A stretch of 36,947 nucleotides of DNA from Microbulbifer taiwanensis (lineage in GTDB: Bacteria; Pseudomonadota; Gammaproteobacteria; Pseudomonadales; Cellvibrionaceae). The DNA lies in contig NZ_JACZFR010000067.1 of the NCBI RefSeq assembly GCF_014904815.1, forward strand, positions 1-36,947. Reading direction: 5' to 3'. Below are positions 1 to 8,315 of this stretch, one piece after another (position 1 is the stretch's first letter; each line of letters opens with the position of its first letter). Position numbers and translations under genes: made by a program. Below the pieces are notes generated by a model. The model did not search any database and was not told the DNA's origin. It saw only the letters and a list, made by a program, of their open reading frames with translations.

Positions 1-93
1 TAAGCAGCCATCTGCTGCGTTGCATTTGCTTGACGTAGCCGGCTATGCCTGCGCAAATGCGCCTTGCACCTGGCTGCTTAGCGGCCCGCTGAT
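1..93 (+). repeat. Dispersed palindromic repeat, copy 1 (cut by window edge)
   Basis: This stretch aligns along its whole length with the reverse complement of 11278-11370. Both copies share the order CATCTGCTGCGTTG, TTGAC, TAGC, TATGCC, TGCTTAGCGG or CGCTTAGCGG, and GCTGAT at the end. It is itself an imperfect palindrome: CTGCGTTGCATTTGC faces GCAAATGCGCCTTGCA around a central TAGCCGGCTA. The left end is missing because the window starts inside it. It lies downstream of rpmA, beyond that gene's terminator. It codes for nothing I recognise. It resembles REP or MITE-type intergenic repeats; the family name is unknown to me. Confidence 0.8.
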
Positions 94-130
94 AGGCGCA
101 TTTAGTATGAGACCCCACACCAGCAAAACG

Positions 131-157
131 AAAAAGCCCCGCTCGGGGCGGGGCTTT
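131..157 (-). terminator. Rho-independent terminator of rplU-rpmA
   Basis: Read on the minus strand, a GC-rich stem (AAAAGCCCCG pairing with CGGGGCTTTT) ends in a T run 23 bases after the rpmA stop codon. The A run on the other side could let it work in both directions. Confidence 0.85.
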
Positions 158-179
158 TCGGATCGGGCTGGACAGCCGC

Positions 180-437
180 TTAAGCCGTTTCGATGGAAAC
201 GAACTTGCGATTGTTGGGGCCCTTCACCTCGAACTTCACGACGCCGTCCGCAGTGGCGAACAGGGTGTGGTCCTTGCCCATACCAACGTTGACGCCGGCG
301 TGGAACTTGGTGCCGCGCTGACGCACGATGATGTTGCCTGCCAGAACGGCCTGGCCGCCAAAGCGCTTCACGCCCAGGCGTTTACTCTCGGAATCGCGCC
401 CATTGCGCGTACTACCGCCAGCTTTCTTGTGTGCCAT
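180..437 (-). CDS. rpmA: 50S ribosomal protein L27
   Basis: An 85-residue protein with the L27 signature: it begins [16 protein letters not shown] and continues with the basic FGGQAV and [15 protein letters not shown] segments. In the family the flexible N-terminal tail reaches the peptidyl transferase centre and contacts tRNA. Length equals the usual bacterial form, with no N-terminal extension. The ATG at 437 has a GAGGAG ribosome-binding site. It follows rplU by 18 bases in the same transcript and is closed by the terminator at 131-157. In many proteobacteria obgE follows; only repeat sequence is visible here before the window ends. Confidence 0.98.
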   Translation of the reverse strand: MAHKKAGGSTRNGRDSESKRLGVKRFGGQAVLAGNIIVRQRGTKFHAGVNVGMGKDHTLFATADGVVKFEVKGPNNRKFVSIETA

Positions 438-455
438 GAGTCGTTACTCCTCTGC

Positions 456-767
456 TTATGCCTTGATGCCAGTGATTTTGACTTCGGTATACCACTGACG
501 GTGGCCCTGGCGCTTCAGGGAGTGCTTGCGACGGCGGAACTTGATGATTTTCACCTTCTCGCCGCGGCCGTGGCTGACCACTTCGGCAGACACTTTAGCG
601 CCGTCTACGACCGGGGCACCGATGTTGATCTTGTCGCCGTCGACGACCATCAGTACCTTGTCGAAATCGATGGACTCGCCAGTGGCGACTTCCAGCTTCT
701 CCAGGCGAAGCACTTCGCCCTCTTCTACGCGGTGCTGCTTGCCACCGCTTTCAATAACAGCGTACAT
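456..767 (-). CDS. rplU: 50S ribosomal protein L21
   Basis: A 103-residue L21, starting [14 protein letters not shown] and carrying the conserved [17 protein letters not shown] and [11 protein letters not shown] segments. It binds 23S rRNA in the large subunit. The reading frame is open to a GTG nine codons upstream (794), but the ATG at 767 gives the family length and has a GGAG site 9 bases before it, so I chose it. It leads an rplU-rpmA pair that is divergent from ispB, an arrangement known from E. coli. Confidence 0.97.
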   Translation of the reverse strand: MYAVIESGGKQHRVEEGEVLRLEKLEVATGESIDFDKVLMVVDGDKINIGAPVVDGAKVSAEVVSHGRGEKVKIIKFRRRKHSLKRQGHRQWYTEVKITGIKA

Positions 768-1002
768 ATTTCTATGCTCCGATATGGACGACACGAAGCA
801 GCGGAAGGGACCATTCAGTCACTGCCCCGCATTTTGGGAGCTTGCGCCGTGTGTTTAAAACTACTTGCCGCCGCCGGCAGCCGTGGGCCAGTCAATGCGG
901 GGCGCAGATTCTAATCAATTCGCCGGATTGATACAATAGCGCCCCTTCGCCGCCCGGACACTCCCGGAAACGGCCTTCAAAAGCAGTATAAGGAATCCAT
1001 GC
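768..1002. promoter_or_regulatory. Divergent region between rplU and ispB
   Basis: These 235 bases contain no gene and must hold the promoters of rplU (minus) and ispB (plus). For ispB a TACAAT at 932-937 is a plausible -10 box, but the hexamer 17 bases upstream (TTCTAA) matches the -35 consensus poorly. AAGGA at 991-995 is the ispB ribosome-binding site. I could not pick a convincing rplU promoter. Confidence 0.4.
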
Positions 1003-1965
1003 ATGTTGCCTTTTCACCGGGTCGCCGCCGACGATTTCGCCGCGGTCAACCAGCGCATCCTCGACCAACTGCACTCGGACGTCCCCCTGGTGGAAAACAT
1101 CGGCCACTACCTGGTCGAGGCCGGCGGCAAGCGCCTGCGCCCGCTGCTGGTGCTGCTGTGTGCCCGCGCGGCCGGTTACAAAGGCGGCGACCATATCGAT
1201 CTGGCGACGATCATCGAGTTTATCCACACCGCCACCCTGCTGCACGACGACGTGGTGGACACCTCCGACCGGCGCCGCGGCCGCCTGACCGCCAACGCCA
1301 AGTGGGGCAATGCCCCGGCGGTGCTGGTGGGCGACTTCCTCTACTCCCGCGCCTTCCAGATGATGGTGGCCCTGCGGGACATGGACATCATGGCCATCCT
1401 CTCCGAGACCACCAATACCATCGCCGAGGGCGAGGTTCAGCAATTGGTGAACGCCGGCGACCCGGAGGTCAGTGAGGACAACTATTTCACCGTGATCCAC
1501 AAGAAGACCGGCGCCCTGTTCGAGGCCGCTTGCGAGACCGCGGCAGTGCTGGCCAACTGCTCCGACGAGCAGCGCCAGTCCCTCAAGCTCTACGGCCGCC
1601 ATCTGGGACTGGCCTTCCAACTGGTGGACGATGCCCTCGACTACCGCGGCAACCCTGAAGAACTGGGCAAGAATGTCGGCGACGACCTGGCGGAAGGCAA
1701 GCCTACCCTGCCGCTGATCTATACCATGGCCAATGGCACGGAGACGCAGGCGACACTGGTGCGCGAGGCTATTGAGCAGCGCAGCGCCGACAAGCTGACC
1801 GAGATTGTCGAGGCCATCGAGACCTGCGGGGCGCTGGAGTACACCATGGAGCGGGCGCGGGCGGCGGTGAATGAGGCGAAGGACCAGCTGGCGTTTCTGC
1901 CGGCGGGGGAGCAGAAGACGGCACTGCAGCAGTTGGCGACTTTTGCCGTAGAAAGAACGGTGTAA
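1003..1965 (+). CDS. ispB: Octaprenyl (polyprenyl) diphosphate synthase
   Basis: A 320-residue trans-prenyltransferase that extends farnesyl diphosphate with isopentenyl diphosphate to make the side chain of ubiquinone and menaquinone. Both aspartate-rich motifs are intact: DDVVD at residues 82-86 (first) and DDALD at 209-213 (second), which bind Mg-diphosphate. GGKRLRP (41-47) and KNVGDDLAEGKPTLPL (about 224-239) are also family hallmarks. Sequence and neighbourhood (divergent from rplU-rpmA) match E. coli IspB, so long-chain quinone synthesis fits better than geranyl or farnesyl diphosphate synthase. Product chain length cannot be read from the sequence. An ATG at 999 is out of frame. Confidence 0.95.
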   Translation: MLPFHRVAADDFAAVNQRILDQLHSDVPLVENIGHYLVEAGGKRLRPLLVLLCARAAGYKGGDHIDLATIIEFIHTATLLHDDVVDTSDRRRGRLTANAKWGNAPAVLVGDFLYSRAFQMMVALRDMDIMAILSETTNTIAEGEVQQLVNAGDPEVSEDNYFTVIHKKTGALFEAACETAAVLANCSDEQRQSLKLYGRHLGLAFQLVDDALDYRGNPEELGKNVGDDLAEGKPTLPLIYTMANGTETQATLVREAIEQRSADKLTEIVEAIETCGALEYTMERARAAVNEAKDQLAFLPAGEQKTALQQLATFAVERTV

Positions 1966-2079
1966 GGGAAACGCCCCCAAATTGACTTGTAGGGGCCGAA
2001 GGCGCCGCGAATGCGTGGAGCGGCCGGAACGAAGCTTATGTTCGCCCTGGCTGTTTGGGCTGCGCTTTGTAGCCGATTC

Positions 2080-2204
2080 GGTGGCGGCGATGATGCCGGT
2101 GGGGGTTTGCCAGACACGCGGTGAATACGTCCATGTACGCTCTAATCGGCATCCATGCCTCATAAGGTCTGGCAAACCCCCACCGGCATCATCGCCTTCG
2201 CATC
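2080..2204 (-). repeat. Long covarying hairpin element, copy A
   Basis: A perfect 30-bp inverted repeat (2086-2115 with 2167-2196) encloses a 51-base centre. Read on the minus strand the element starts GATGCGAAGG and its centre contains GGCATGGATGCC, AGAGCGTAC and GTATTCACCGCGT, all shared with copies B (9615-9741) and C (11558-11688). The arms differ from copy C at 8 positions, each compensated. It fills most of the 312-base gap between ispB and manB, both of which read toward it, 74 bases past the manB stop. The rest of the gap (1966-2079) shows GTAGGGGC at 1991 but no gene. Confidence 0.9.
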
Positions 2205-2232
2205 GGTTCCGGCGTTCTATTCGAGCACCTAT

Positions 2233-2253
2233 GGGCGAACACAGGGTTCGCCC
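2233..2253 (-). repeat. Small REP-like hairpin 3' of manB
   Basis: GGGCGAAC (2233-2240) and GTTCGCCC (2246-2253) form a perfect 8-bp stem with a 5-base loop, 25 bases after the manB stop. A near-identical hairpin at 9772-9788 stands in the same place after manC, also followed by the long hairpin element. It has no T run, so it may protect the mRNA end rather than terminate. That role is inferred. Confidence 0.7.
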
Positions 2254-2277
2254 CCACAGCTGGCCACGAAAACAAGA

Positions 2278-3627
2278 TCAACCGCGGATCAGTCCGAGCA
2301 ACTCCTCGGTCTTCTCCTTCATCAACGCCTCACCCCCGCGGGACTCGACATTCAGGCGCACCACCGGCTCGGTGTTGGACATGCGCAGGTTGAAGCGCCA
2401 ATCGGCGAAGGCCACGCTGAGGCCGTCTACACGCTCGACACTTTCCGCGTCCGGGCCGTACTTTTCCTCCGCCGCCTTCAGCAACGCCGCAGGATCCTCG
2501 ACCTTGGAGTTGATCTCGCCGGAACAGGGAAAGGCGGCCATGCGCTCGCCCACCAGCTGTGACAGGGGCTTGCCACTGCAGCTGACCAGCTCCGCGACCA
2601 GCAGCCAGGGGATCATGCCGCTGTCGCAGTAGGCAAAGTCGCGGAAATAGTGGTGCGCGCTCATCTCGCCGCCATAGACCGCATCCTCTGCGCGCATACG
2701 CTCCTTGATAAAGGCGTGGCCGGTCTTGCTCTGCACCGGCTCGCCGCCGGCGGCGCGGACGATATCTTCGGTATTCCAGGTCAGGCGCGGATCGTGTACG
2801 ACCTTCGCGCCTTCGTTCTTGAGCAGGAAGGCCTCCGCCAGCAGGCCGACGACATAGTAGCCCTCGATAAAATCGCCCCTCTCGTCGAAGAAGAAGCAGC
2901 GGTCGAAGTCACCGTCCCAGGCGATACCGAAGTCGGCGCCGCTTTCGCGCACCGCCTCGGCGGTGGCACTGCGGTTTTCCGGCAGAATCGGGTTGGGGAT
3001 ACCGTTGGGGAAATTGCCATCCGCCTGGTGGTGGACGCGCACAAACTCGAACGGCAGATGCGGCGCCAGCGCATCCACGACGCTGCCGGCACCGCCATTG
3101 CCGGCGTTGACCACCAGTTTCAGCGGCTTCAGAGCAGACACATCCACATAGCCCAGCAGGTGCTGTACGAAATCGGCGCGGTGCTCATAGCGGCTCAGCT
3201 CGCCGCGCTTTTCCGCCGGGGCGAAATCGTTCTCCTCCGCCAGACGCCTGATATCGAGAAGGCCGGTATCACCGCTGATCGGGCGGCTGCCGGCGCGCAC
3301 AAACTTCATGCCGTTGTAGTCCATCGGGTTGTGGCTGGCCGTTACGCAGATACCACCATCGAAATCGCCGTGGAAAGTGGCGAAATAGACTTCTTCGGTA
3401 CCGCACTCGCCGATATGGAACACATCGGCACCGGCGTCGCGCAGGCCGTTGGCCAGGGCGTCGGTCAGCTCGCCGCTGGTCAGGCGGATATCGTGGCCGA
3501 CCACCACGCGCTTGGCGCCCAGGAACTGGGCGAAGGCGCGACCGACGCGGTAGGCGATATCGGTGTTCAGCTCATCGGGGACGCGGCCGCGCAGGTCGTA
3601 GGCCTTGAAACAGGTCAGCTCGGTCAC
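2278..3627 (-). CDS. manB: Phosphomannomutase (CpsG/ManB type)
   Basis: A 449-residue alpha-D-phosphohexomutase that interconverts mannose 6-phosphate and mannose 1-phosphate, supplying the substrate of ManC. The active-site phosphoserine is Ser98 in [11 protein letters not shown], the Mg loop is DGDFDR (238-243), the sugar-binding loop is GEMSAHHYF (320-328), and the phosphate-binding SNTEP is at 417-421. It resembles E. coli CpsG through its whole length. The GTG start at 3627 directly follows the galU stop (TAAGTG) with the ribosome-binding site GGAGAAG inside the end of galU, so translation is probably coupled. Some homologues (AlgC) also accept glucose phosphates; specificity here is inferred from CpsG similarity. 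Confidence 0.92.
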   Translation of the reverse strand: MTELTCFKAYDLRGRVPDELNTDIAYRVGRAFAQFLGAKRVVVGHDIRLTSGELTDALANGLRDAGADVFHIGECGTEEVYFATFHGDFDGGICVTASHNPMDYNGMKFVRAGSRPISGDTGLLDIRRLAEENDFAPAEKRGELSRYEHRADFVQHLLGYVDVSALKPLKLVVNAGNGGAGSVVDALAPHLPFEFVRVHHQADGNFPNGIPNPILPENRSATAEAVRESGADFGIAWDGDFDRCFFFDERGDFIEGYYVVGLLAEAFLLKNEGAKVVHDPRLTWNTEDIVRAAGGEPVQSKTGHAFIKERMRAEDAVYGGEMSAHHYFRDFAYCDSGMIPWLLVAELVSCSGKPLSQLVGERMAAFPCSGEINSKVEDPAALLKAAEEKYGPDAESVERVDGLSVAFADWRFNLRMSNTEPVVRLNVESRGGEALMKEKTEELLGLIRG

Positions 3628-4476
3628 TTACTTCTTCTCCAGGGCGGCCTGCTCGGGCAGGTAGACATTCTCGTAAACATGGTTGGTGGCCTCGATAAAG
3701 CCGTCCACGGAACCGCAATCGAAGCGGCGCCCCTTGAACGCATAGGCCAATACGCAGCCGCGCTGGGCCTGGGCCAGCAGGGCATCGGTGATCTGCACTT
3801 CGCCATTCTTGCCCGGCGGCGTCTCGCGGATCAGGTCGAAGATGTCCGGGGTGAGGATATAGCGGCCGATGATGGCCATATTGCTGGGCGCCTCTTCGGC
3901 GGCCGGCTTCTCCACCATATCGGTGACCTGGTACAGACCCGGCTTTATCTCGTTGCCGGCGATAACGCCGAACTTGTGGATCTGTTCCCTGGGCACCTCC
4001 TCGACGGCGACGATGCTGCAACGGAACTGCTTGTACAGCTGCACCATCTGCCCGAGCACACCGAGATCGTCGTTCAGACACAGGTCATCCGCCAGTACCA
4101 CGGCGAAGGGCTCGTCGCCCACCAGGCGCCGCCCCTGCAGAATGGCGTCACCGAGGCCGCGCATCTCGCCCTGGCGGGTATAGGAGAAGCTGGCGCTGTC
4201 GATTACCTTGCGCACACAGTCCAGGTAGCGCTCCTTGCCGGTACCGGCGATCTGGTGTTCCAGCTCGAAATTGGTGTCGAAGTGGTCCTCGATGGCCCGC
4301 TTGCCGCGCCCGGTCACAAAGCCGATCTCGGTCAGACCGGCCTCTATGGCCTCCTCGACGCCGTACTGCACCAGCGGCTTGTTCACCAGCGGCAGCATCT
4401 CTTTCGGCATGGCCTTGGTGGCCGGCAGGAACCGGGTGCCGTAACCGGCCACCGGGAATAGACATTTTTTAAGCAT
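3628..4476 (-). CDS. galU: UTP-glucose-1-phosphate uridylyltransferase
   Basis: A 282-residue nucleotidyltransferase that makes UDP-glucose from UTP and glucose 1-phosphate. The start MLKKCLFPVAGYGTRFLPAT carries the nucleotide-binding G-x-G-T-R loop, and KAMPKEMLPLVNKP, VLADDLC, MVEKP and GEVQITDAL are all typical of GalU. An in-frame TTG lies four codons upstream, but the ATG at 4476 has GGGGA five bases before it and gives the family N-terminus. It is the first gene of galU-manB. The 291 bases between it and fabA hold the promoter region for both; a convincing galU promoter was not found. Confidence 0.95.
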   Translation of the reverse strand: MLKKCLFPVAGYGTRFLPATKAMPKEMLPLVNKPLVQYGVEEAIEAGLTEIGFVTGRGKRAIEDHFDTNFELEHQIAGTGKERYLDCVRKVIDSASFSYTRQGEMRGLGDAILQGRRLVGDEPFAVVLADDLCLNDDLGVLGQMVQLYKQFRCSIVAVEEVPREQIHKFGVIAGNEIKPGLYQVTDMVEKPAAEEAPSNMAIIGRYILTPDIFDLIRETPPGKNGEVQITDALLAQAQRGCVLAYAFKGRRFDCGSVDGFIEATNHVYENVYLPEQAALEKK

Positions 4477-4680
4477 TCTTGTCCCCAATAAATCTTTTCA
4501 ACAGCGCGGCTCTCTCCCCCGGAGGCGCCAGATGCGGCAACTTACCACAATTTCGTTAACCGAATCACTCACGCGGGATTACAGGAAAGTCCTGTCACCT
4601 AATGACCACCACCCTTGGGCAGATGTTGCAAGTTTGAGTCAGCAATTTGCGTGCCGGTCACAATTAGGCCTCTGACTGAC

Positions 4681-4708
4681 TGGACAAGCTATCCTCAGAC
4701 CTTAGAAT
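4681..4708 (+). promoter_or_regulatory. Probable sigma-70 promoter of fabA
   Basis: TGGACA (4681-4686) and TAGAAT (4703-4708), each five of six matches to consensus, are 16 bases apart. They lie about 60 bases before the fabA ATG, giving a leader of roughly 50 bases. I searched by eye for a FabR- or FadR-like palindrome near it and saw no clear one. Confidence 0.65.
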
Positions 4709-4767
4709 GCCCGCTCTTGCAAAAACGCCCACTCTTAATGGCGTGAACACCCAACAACGGGGACAAA

Positions 4768-5292
4768 ATGAGTAACTTTGTTCAAAAAAGCAGCTACAGC
4801 AAAGAAGATCTCCTGGCCTGCTCACGCGGTGAGATGTTTGGCCCGGGCAACGCGCAGCTGCCCGCACCCAATATGCTGATGCTCGATCGCATCACCCAGG
4901 TCTCCAAAGATGGCGGCGCCTACGGCAAGGGCGAGCTGATCGCCGAGCTGGATATCCACCCGGACCTGTGGTTTTTCGACTGCCACTTCCCCGGCGACCC
5001 GGTGATGCCCGGCTGCCTGGGCCTGGACGCCATGTGGCAGCTGCTCGGCTACTTCCTGGCCTGGAAGGGAAACCCCGGCCGCGGCCGCGCCCTCGGCTGC
5101 GGTGAGGTGAAGTTCACCGGCCAGATACTGCCGACCGCCAAGAAGGTCACCTATCATATCCAGATGAGCCGCCTGGTGGAGCGCAAACTGGTTATGGGCA
5201 TCGGTGACGGCAGCGTGTCCGTAGACGGCCGCGAGATCTATACGGCCAAGGACCTGCGTGTGGGCCTGTTCACCCGCACCGACAACTTCTGA
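4768..5292 (+). CDS. fabA: Beta-hydroxydecanoyl-ACP dehydratase/isomerase
   Basis: A 174-residue hot-dog-fold enzyme of type II fatty acid synthesis. It dehydrates 3-hydroxydecanoyl-ACP and isomerises trans-2- to cis-3-decenoyl-ACP, the branch point to unsaturated fatty acids. Catalytic His73 lies in [14 protein letters not shown] and Asp87 in LGLDAMWQL, both as in E. coli FabA. Length is normal (E. coli 172). GGGG five bases upstream of the ATG serves as ribosome-binding site. fabB follows after 116 bases on the same strand, so the two steps of the anaerobic unsaturated pathway are probably co-expressed. Confidence 0.97.
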   Translation: MSNFVQKSSYSKEDLLACSRGEMFGPGNAQLPAPNMLMLDRITQVSKDGGAYGKGELIAELDIHPDLWFFDCHFPGDPVMPGCLGLDAMWQLLGYFLAWKGNPGRGRALGCGEVKFTGQILPTAKKVTYHIQMSRLVERKLVMGIGDGSVSVDGREIYTAKDLRVGLFTRTDNF

Positions 5293-5313
5293 GCCGTACC
5301 GGCCCTGAAGCTA

Positions 5314-5349
5314 CGGTGCGGCCCGGCCCTTATAAAGTCGTCCGCACCG
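5314..5349 (+). other. Hairpin between fabA and fabB
   Basis: CGGTGCGG (5314-5321) and CCGCACCG (5342-5349) form a perfect 8-bp inverted repeat around a 20-base loop containing TTATAA. No T run follows, so it is not a standard terminator. It may be an mRNA processing or stabilising structure, or chance. Confidence 0.35.
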
Positions 5350-5408
5350 GACCATGTCCCGATCAGAATAACTAAGTACACTGTCGTAAAGCTTTACTGG
5401 AGATCACT

Positions 5409-6632
5409 ATGCGCCGGGTTGCTATTACCGGAATGGGTATCACATCCTGCATCGGCACCAATACCGATGAGGTAACGGCCTCTTTGAAGGCGGGCCGCAG
5501 CGGCATTCGCTCTATGGAGGAGTACCGCGAGCTGGGCCTGCGCAGCCAGGTGGCCTGCCCGGTGGATATCGACTTCAAGGAGCATATCGACCGCAAGGTA
5601 TTGCGCTTTATGGGCGACTCCGCCGCCTATGCGTATATCGCCATGAAAGAAGCCATCGCCATGTCCGGCCTGGAGGAGAAGGACATCTCCAATCCGCGCA
5701 CCGGCATAGTGATGGGCTCCGGCGGCACCTCTACCCGCGAGATCATCGAAGCCGCGCAGACCCTCAAGGAGAAGGGCGTGCGCCGCGTCGGCGCCTACCG
5801 TGTGCCACAGGTAATGGGTAGCACCGTATCCGCCTGCTTGGCCACACCCTTCAAGATCAAGGGCGTCAACTACAGCATCTCCTCCGCCTGCGCCACCAGC
5901 GCGCACTGTATCGGCAACGGCGCCGAACAGATTCAGCTGGGCAAGCAGGATATCGTCTTCGCCGGCGGCGGCGAGGAACTGGCCTGGAGCCTGACTCACC
6001 TGTTCGACGCCATGGGCGCCCTGTCCACCAAGTACAACGAGGAGCCCACCCGCGCCTCACGCCCTTACGACGCGGACCGCGACGGCTTCGTGATCGCCGG
6101 CGGCGGCGGCTGCCTGGTGCTGGAGGAAATGGAACACGCCAAAGCCCGCGGCGCGACCATCTACGCAGAGCTGACCGGCTACGGCGCCACCTCCGATGGC
6201 TACGACATGGTCGCCCCCAGCGGCGAGGGTGCGGTGCGCTGCATGCAGCAGGCACTGGCGGGCATGGACGGAAAGGGCCTGGAAGGCAAAATCGACTATA
6301 TCAATACCCACGGCACTTCCACCCCGGTGGGCGATGTGGCGGAACTGAAGGCCATGCGTGAAGTGTTCGGCGACCAGGTGCCGGCATTCGCCTCCACCAA
6401 GTCCCTGACCGGTCACTCCCTGGGCGCCGCCGGCGTGCAGGAGGCCATCTACTGCCTGCTGATGATGCAGAACGACTTTATCGCCGCTTCAGCCAATGTG
6501 GACACCAAGGACGAAGCAGCCGAGGGCATGGACCTGGTGACCGAAGTGCGAGAGCAGCAGGTCAAGCGGGCCATGTCCAACAGTTTCGGCTTCGGCGGCA
6601 CCAATGCCTGCCTGATCTTCGACAAAGCCTGA
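5409..6632 (+). CDS. fabB: 3-oxoacyl-ACP synthase I
   Basis: A 407-residue ketoacyl synthase that condenses acyl-ACP with malonyl-ACP; the FabB type elongates the cis-3-decenoyl-ACP made by FabA. The thiolase-fold catalytic triad is intact: Cys161 in [10 protein letters not shown], His301 in [11 protein letters not shown] and His336 in GHSLGAAG. Start [16 protein letters not shown] and length match FabB rather than FabF, as does the company of fabA. GGAG at 5399-5402 precedes the ATG by 6 bases. A strong hairpin terminator follows at 6652. Confidence 0.96.
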   Translation: MRRVAITGMGITSCIGTNTDEVTASLKAGRSGIRSMEEYRELGLRSQVACPVDIDFKEHIDRKVLRFMGDSAAYAYIAMKEAIAMSGLEEKDISNPRTGIVMGSGGTSTREIIEAAQTLKEKGVRRVGAYRVPQVMGSTVSACLATPFKIKGVNYSISSACATSAHCIGNGAEQIQLGKQDIVFAGGGEELAWSLTHLFDAMGALSTKYNEEPTRASRPYDADRDGFVIAGGGGCLVLEEMEHAKARGATIYAELTGYGATSDGYDMVAPSGEGAVRCMQQALAGMDGKGLEGKIDYINTHGTSTPVGDVAELKAMREVFGDQVPAFASTKSLTGHSLGAAGVQEAIYCLLMMQNDFIAASANVDTKDEAAEGMDLVTEVREQQVKRAMSNSFGFGGTNACLIFDKA

Positions 6633-6651
6633 TCAGTAAACAGCGACAGAC

Positions 6652-6683
6652 AAAAAAGGGCGATCCTCGGATCGCCCTTTTTT
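6652..6683. terminator. Bidirectional terminator between fabB and the RmlD-like gene
   Basis: AAAAAAGGGCGATCC, a two-base loop, then GGATCGCCCTTTTTT: a perfect stem with T runs on both strands. It serves fabB (plus) and the minus-strand gene ending at 6706. Confidence 0.93.
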
Positions 6684-6705
6684 ATTGATCGTCAACCTGC
6701 CCGGC

Positions 6706-7551
6706 TTATCCCGGGGCCCCCGCCTCCAGCCTTTCCAGCCACAACTCCACCTGTCGGGTCAGGCCCTGGCGCCAGCTGCGCTGCTGGATGCCGAATACAT
6801 CGCGCAGCTTGCCGCAGGCCAGCACCACACTGTGCACCTCCTCTTCGGCCGGCAATGCGTTCAGTTCGGGGGAAAATTCCTCGTCGTAGAAGGACTGGGC
6901 CCGCTCCACCACCTCGCGGGCAAATTCCATCGCGGTGCAGCTGTCGGCGGCGCCATAGTGGTAGACACCGGAAGGCGGAGCACCGCTGGCCAGCTGCTGG
7001 GCCACCGCCACTGTGACCCGGGCCATATCCATTACCGTCACCGGGCTGCCGCGGCTCTGCTCGTCCAGCGCAATCGGCTGACGCGCCACCAGCCCGCGCA
7101 GTATGCGCCCCAGCAGGGCGTCGTCATTGCGATCCACCATCCAGCCGAAGCGCAGTACCGTCAGCTTGTCGTGCCCGGCCAGCGCCTGTTCGCAGTCCAG
7201 CCACTGGCGGCCGGGCTCGGTAGCGGGCGCCGGGGCCTCGTCCTCGTCGTAGCGCTTGCGCGCGGCACCGGGAAACACCTGGTAGGAGGACAGGTGCAGC
7301 AGGAAGCTGCAATGCTTCCGGGCCAGCGCCTCACACACCTGCTGCGCGGTGGGCATGCCCAGGCTGCCGGCGCAGGCGGACGCGTTGATCACGATGGAGC
7401 GGGGACGCAGCTGTTCCAGTTCATCGGCGGCCAGCAACTGCACGCGAAAACCGGCGCGCTGCAGGCGTTTCTGCAGCGCGCTGTCGATTTCGTTGCCGGC
7501 GCCGATGACCGCGACCGAATCCGGCCTGTAACCGGTGTGAAGCTCTGGCAC
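6706..7551 (-). CDS. RmlD-like NAD(P)-binding sugar-nucleotide reductase family protein
   Basis: A 281-residue extended short-chain dehydrogenase/reductase-like protein. The Rossmann start VAVIGAGNEID (13-23), a SSYQVFPG strand-loop (about 88-95) and TVLRFGWMVDR (about 130-140) recall dTDP-4-dehydrorhamnose reductase (RmlD). The usual Y-x-x-x-K catalytic pair is not seen: its place reads WLDCEQAL. Activity may therefore be altered or lost. The GTG start at 7551 has no clear ribosome-binding site and lies 15 bases after the ssb stop, so it probably depends on ssb transcription. Substrate unknown; the nearby sugar-nucleotide genes make a polysaccharide role possible but unproven. Confidence 0.7.
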   Translation of the reverse strand: MPELHTGYRPDSVAVIGAGNEIDSALQKRLQRAGFRVQLLAADELEQLRPRSIVINASACAGSLGMPTAQQVCEALARKHCSFLLHLSSYQVFPGAARKRYDEDEAPAPATEPGRQWLDCEQALAGHDKLTVLRFGWMVDRNDDALLGRILRGLVARQPIALDEQSRGSPVTVMDMARVTVAVAQQLASGAPPSGVYHYGAADSCTAMEFAREVVERAQSFYDEEFSPELNALPAEEEVHSVVLACGKLRDVFGIQQRSWRQGLTRQVELWLERLEAGAPG

Positions 7552-7566
7552 TGGTTGAACGGCGCC

Positions 7567-8172
7567 TTAGAAGGGAATGTCGTCGTCGAAGCTGTTGTCG
7601 AAACCACCGGCGGGCGCCTGGTTGCCAGGCTTCGGTTGATTGGTGGACGGCGCCATCGGTGAGGGCGCTGTGCGGCCCTGGGCATAGGGGTCCGCCTGTC
7701 CGCCACCCTGCTGGCCGCCGCCCTGCTGGAAGCCACCGCTCTGCTGGAAACCGCCACCCTGGTTCTGCTGGAAGCCCTGGTCGTAACCACCCTGGCCGCC
7801 GCCCATACCTTGACCAAAGCCACCCTGGTCGCCACGGCTGTCGAGCATCTGCATCTCGCTGGCGACTATCTCGGTGGTGTAGCGGTCCTGGCCGCTGTTC
7901 TTGTCCTGCCACTTGCGGGTGCGCAGGGAACCTTCGATATAGACCTTGGAGCCCTTGCGCAGGTACTCGCCGGCGATCTCCGCCAGGCGGTTGAAGAACA
8001 CCACCCGGTGCCACTCGGTGCGCTCCTGCTGCTGGCCGGTCTGCTTGTCCTTCCAGCTCTCGCTGGTGGCCAGGCTGACATTGGTGACCGCGCCGCCGCT
8101 GGGCATGTATTTGGTGTCCGGGTCGTTCCCCAGGTTGCCGATCAGAATGACTTTGTTGATACCCCTGGCCAT
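7567..8172 (-). CDS. ssb: Single-stranded DNA-binding protein
   Basis: A 201-residue SSB. The OB fold covers residues 1 to about 110 ([18 protein letters not shown], the aromatic TEWHRVVFF, and [12 protein letters not shown]). A Gly/Gln-rich flexible linker (about 115-190) follows. The acidic tip DDDIPF binds partner repair and replication proteins. It coats single-stranded DNA as a tetramer. It lies 143 bases downstream of the MFS gene, and that gap contains a LexA-like site. In Pseudomonas ssb is also next to an MFS gene and uvrA, from general knowledge. Confidence 0.97.
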   Translation of the reverse strand: MARGINKVILIGNLGNDPDTKYMPSGGAVTNVSLATSESWKDKQTGQQQERTEWHRVVFFNRLAEIAGEYLRKGSKVYIEGSLRTRKWQDKNSGQDRYTTEIVASEMQMLDSRGDQGGFGQGMGGGQGGYDQGFQQNQGGGFQQSGGFQQGGGQQGGGQADPYAQGRTAPSPMAPSTNQPKPGNQAPAGGFDNSFDDDIPF

Positions 8173-8274
8173 GGCCCTCTCCTCTTCCGCCCGGGTCTCG
8201 CCCCAGGCAATAAACGTTCGAATGTTAAATATCAGAATTCATGCACACTGCCCGGCACCTGCGATGCAGCAGAC

Positions 8275-8294
8275 CAGTGTATTTTTATCCAGCA
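8275..8294 (-). promoter_or_regulatory. Possible LexA (SOS) box upstream of ssb
   Basis: On the minus strand TGCTGGATAAAAATACACTG agrees with the E. coli consensus TACTGTATATATATACAGTA at 14 of 20 positions. It keeps the left CTG half-site; the right half is CAC instead of CAG. It lies about 103 bases upstream of the ssb start and overlaps a weak promoter-like pair, TTGTAT and TACACT. Known SOS control of ssb in E. coli makes this reasonable, but the imperfect right half leaves doubt. Confidence 0.4.
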
Positions 8295-8315
8295 GCATAC
8301 AACAGACACCGCCGG

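Noticed and set aside
892..2175. A 427-codon minus-strand open frame over ispB
   Set aside because: Antisense to the conserved ispB gene; part of its product comes from repeat element A.
2086..2196. Hairpin elements as CRISPR repeats or tRNA genes
   Set aside because: The three copies are isolated, kilobases apart and have no spacers, so not a CRISPR array. The branched fold is tRNA-like in outline only: no T-loop, anticodon arm or acceptor length that fits.
2650..4461. A 603-codon plus-strand open frame
   Set aside because: It runs antisense to manB and galU, both full-length conserved genes, and its protein is a low-complexity by-product of GC-rich codons.
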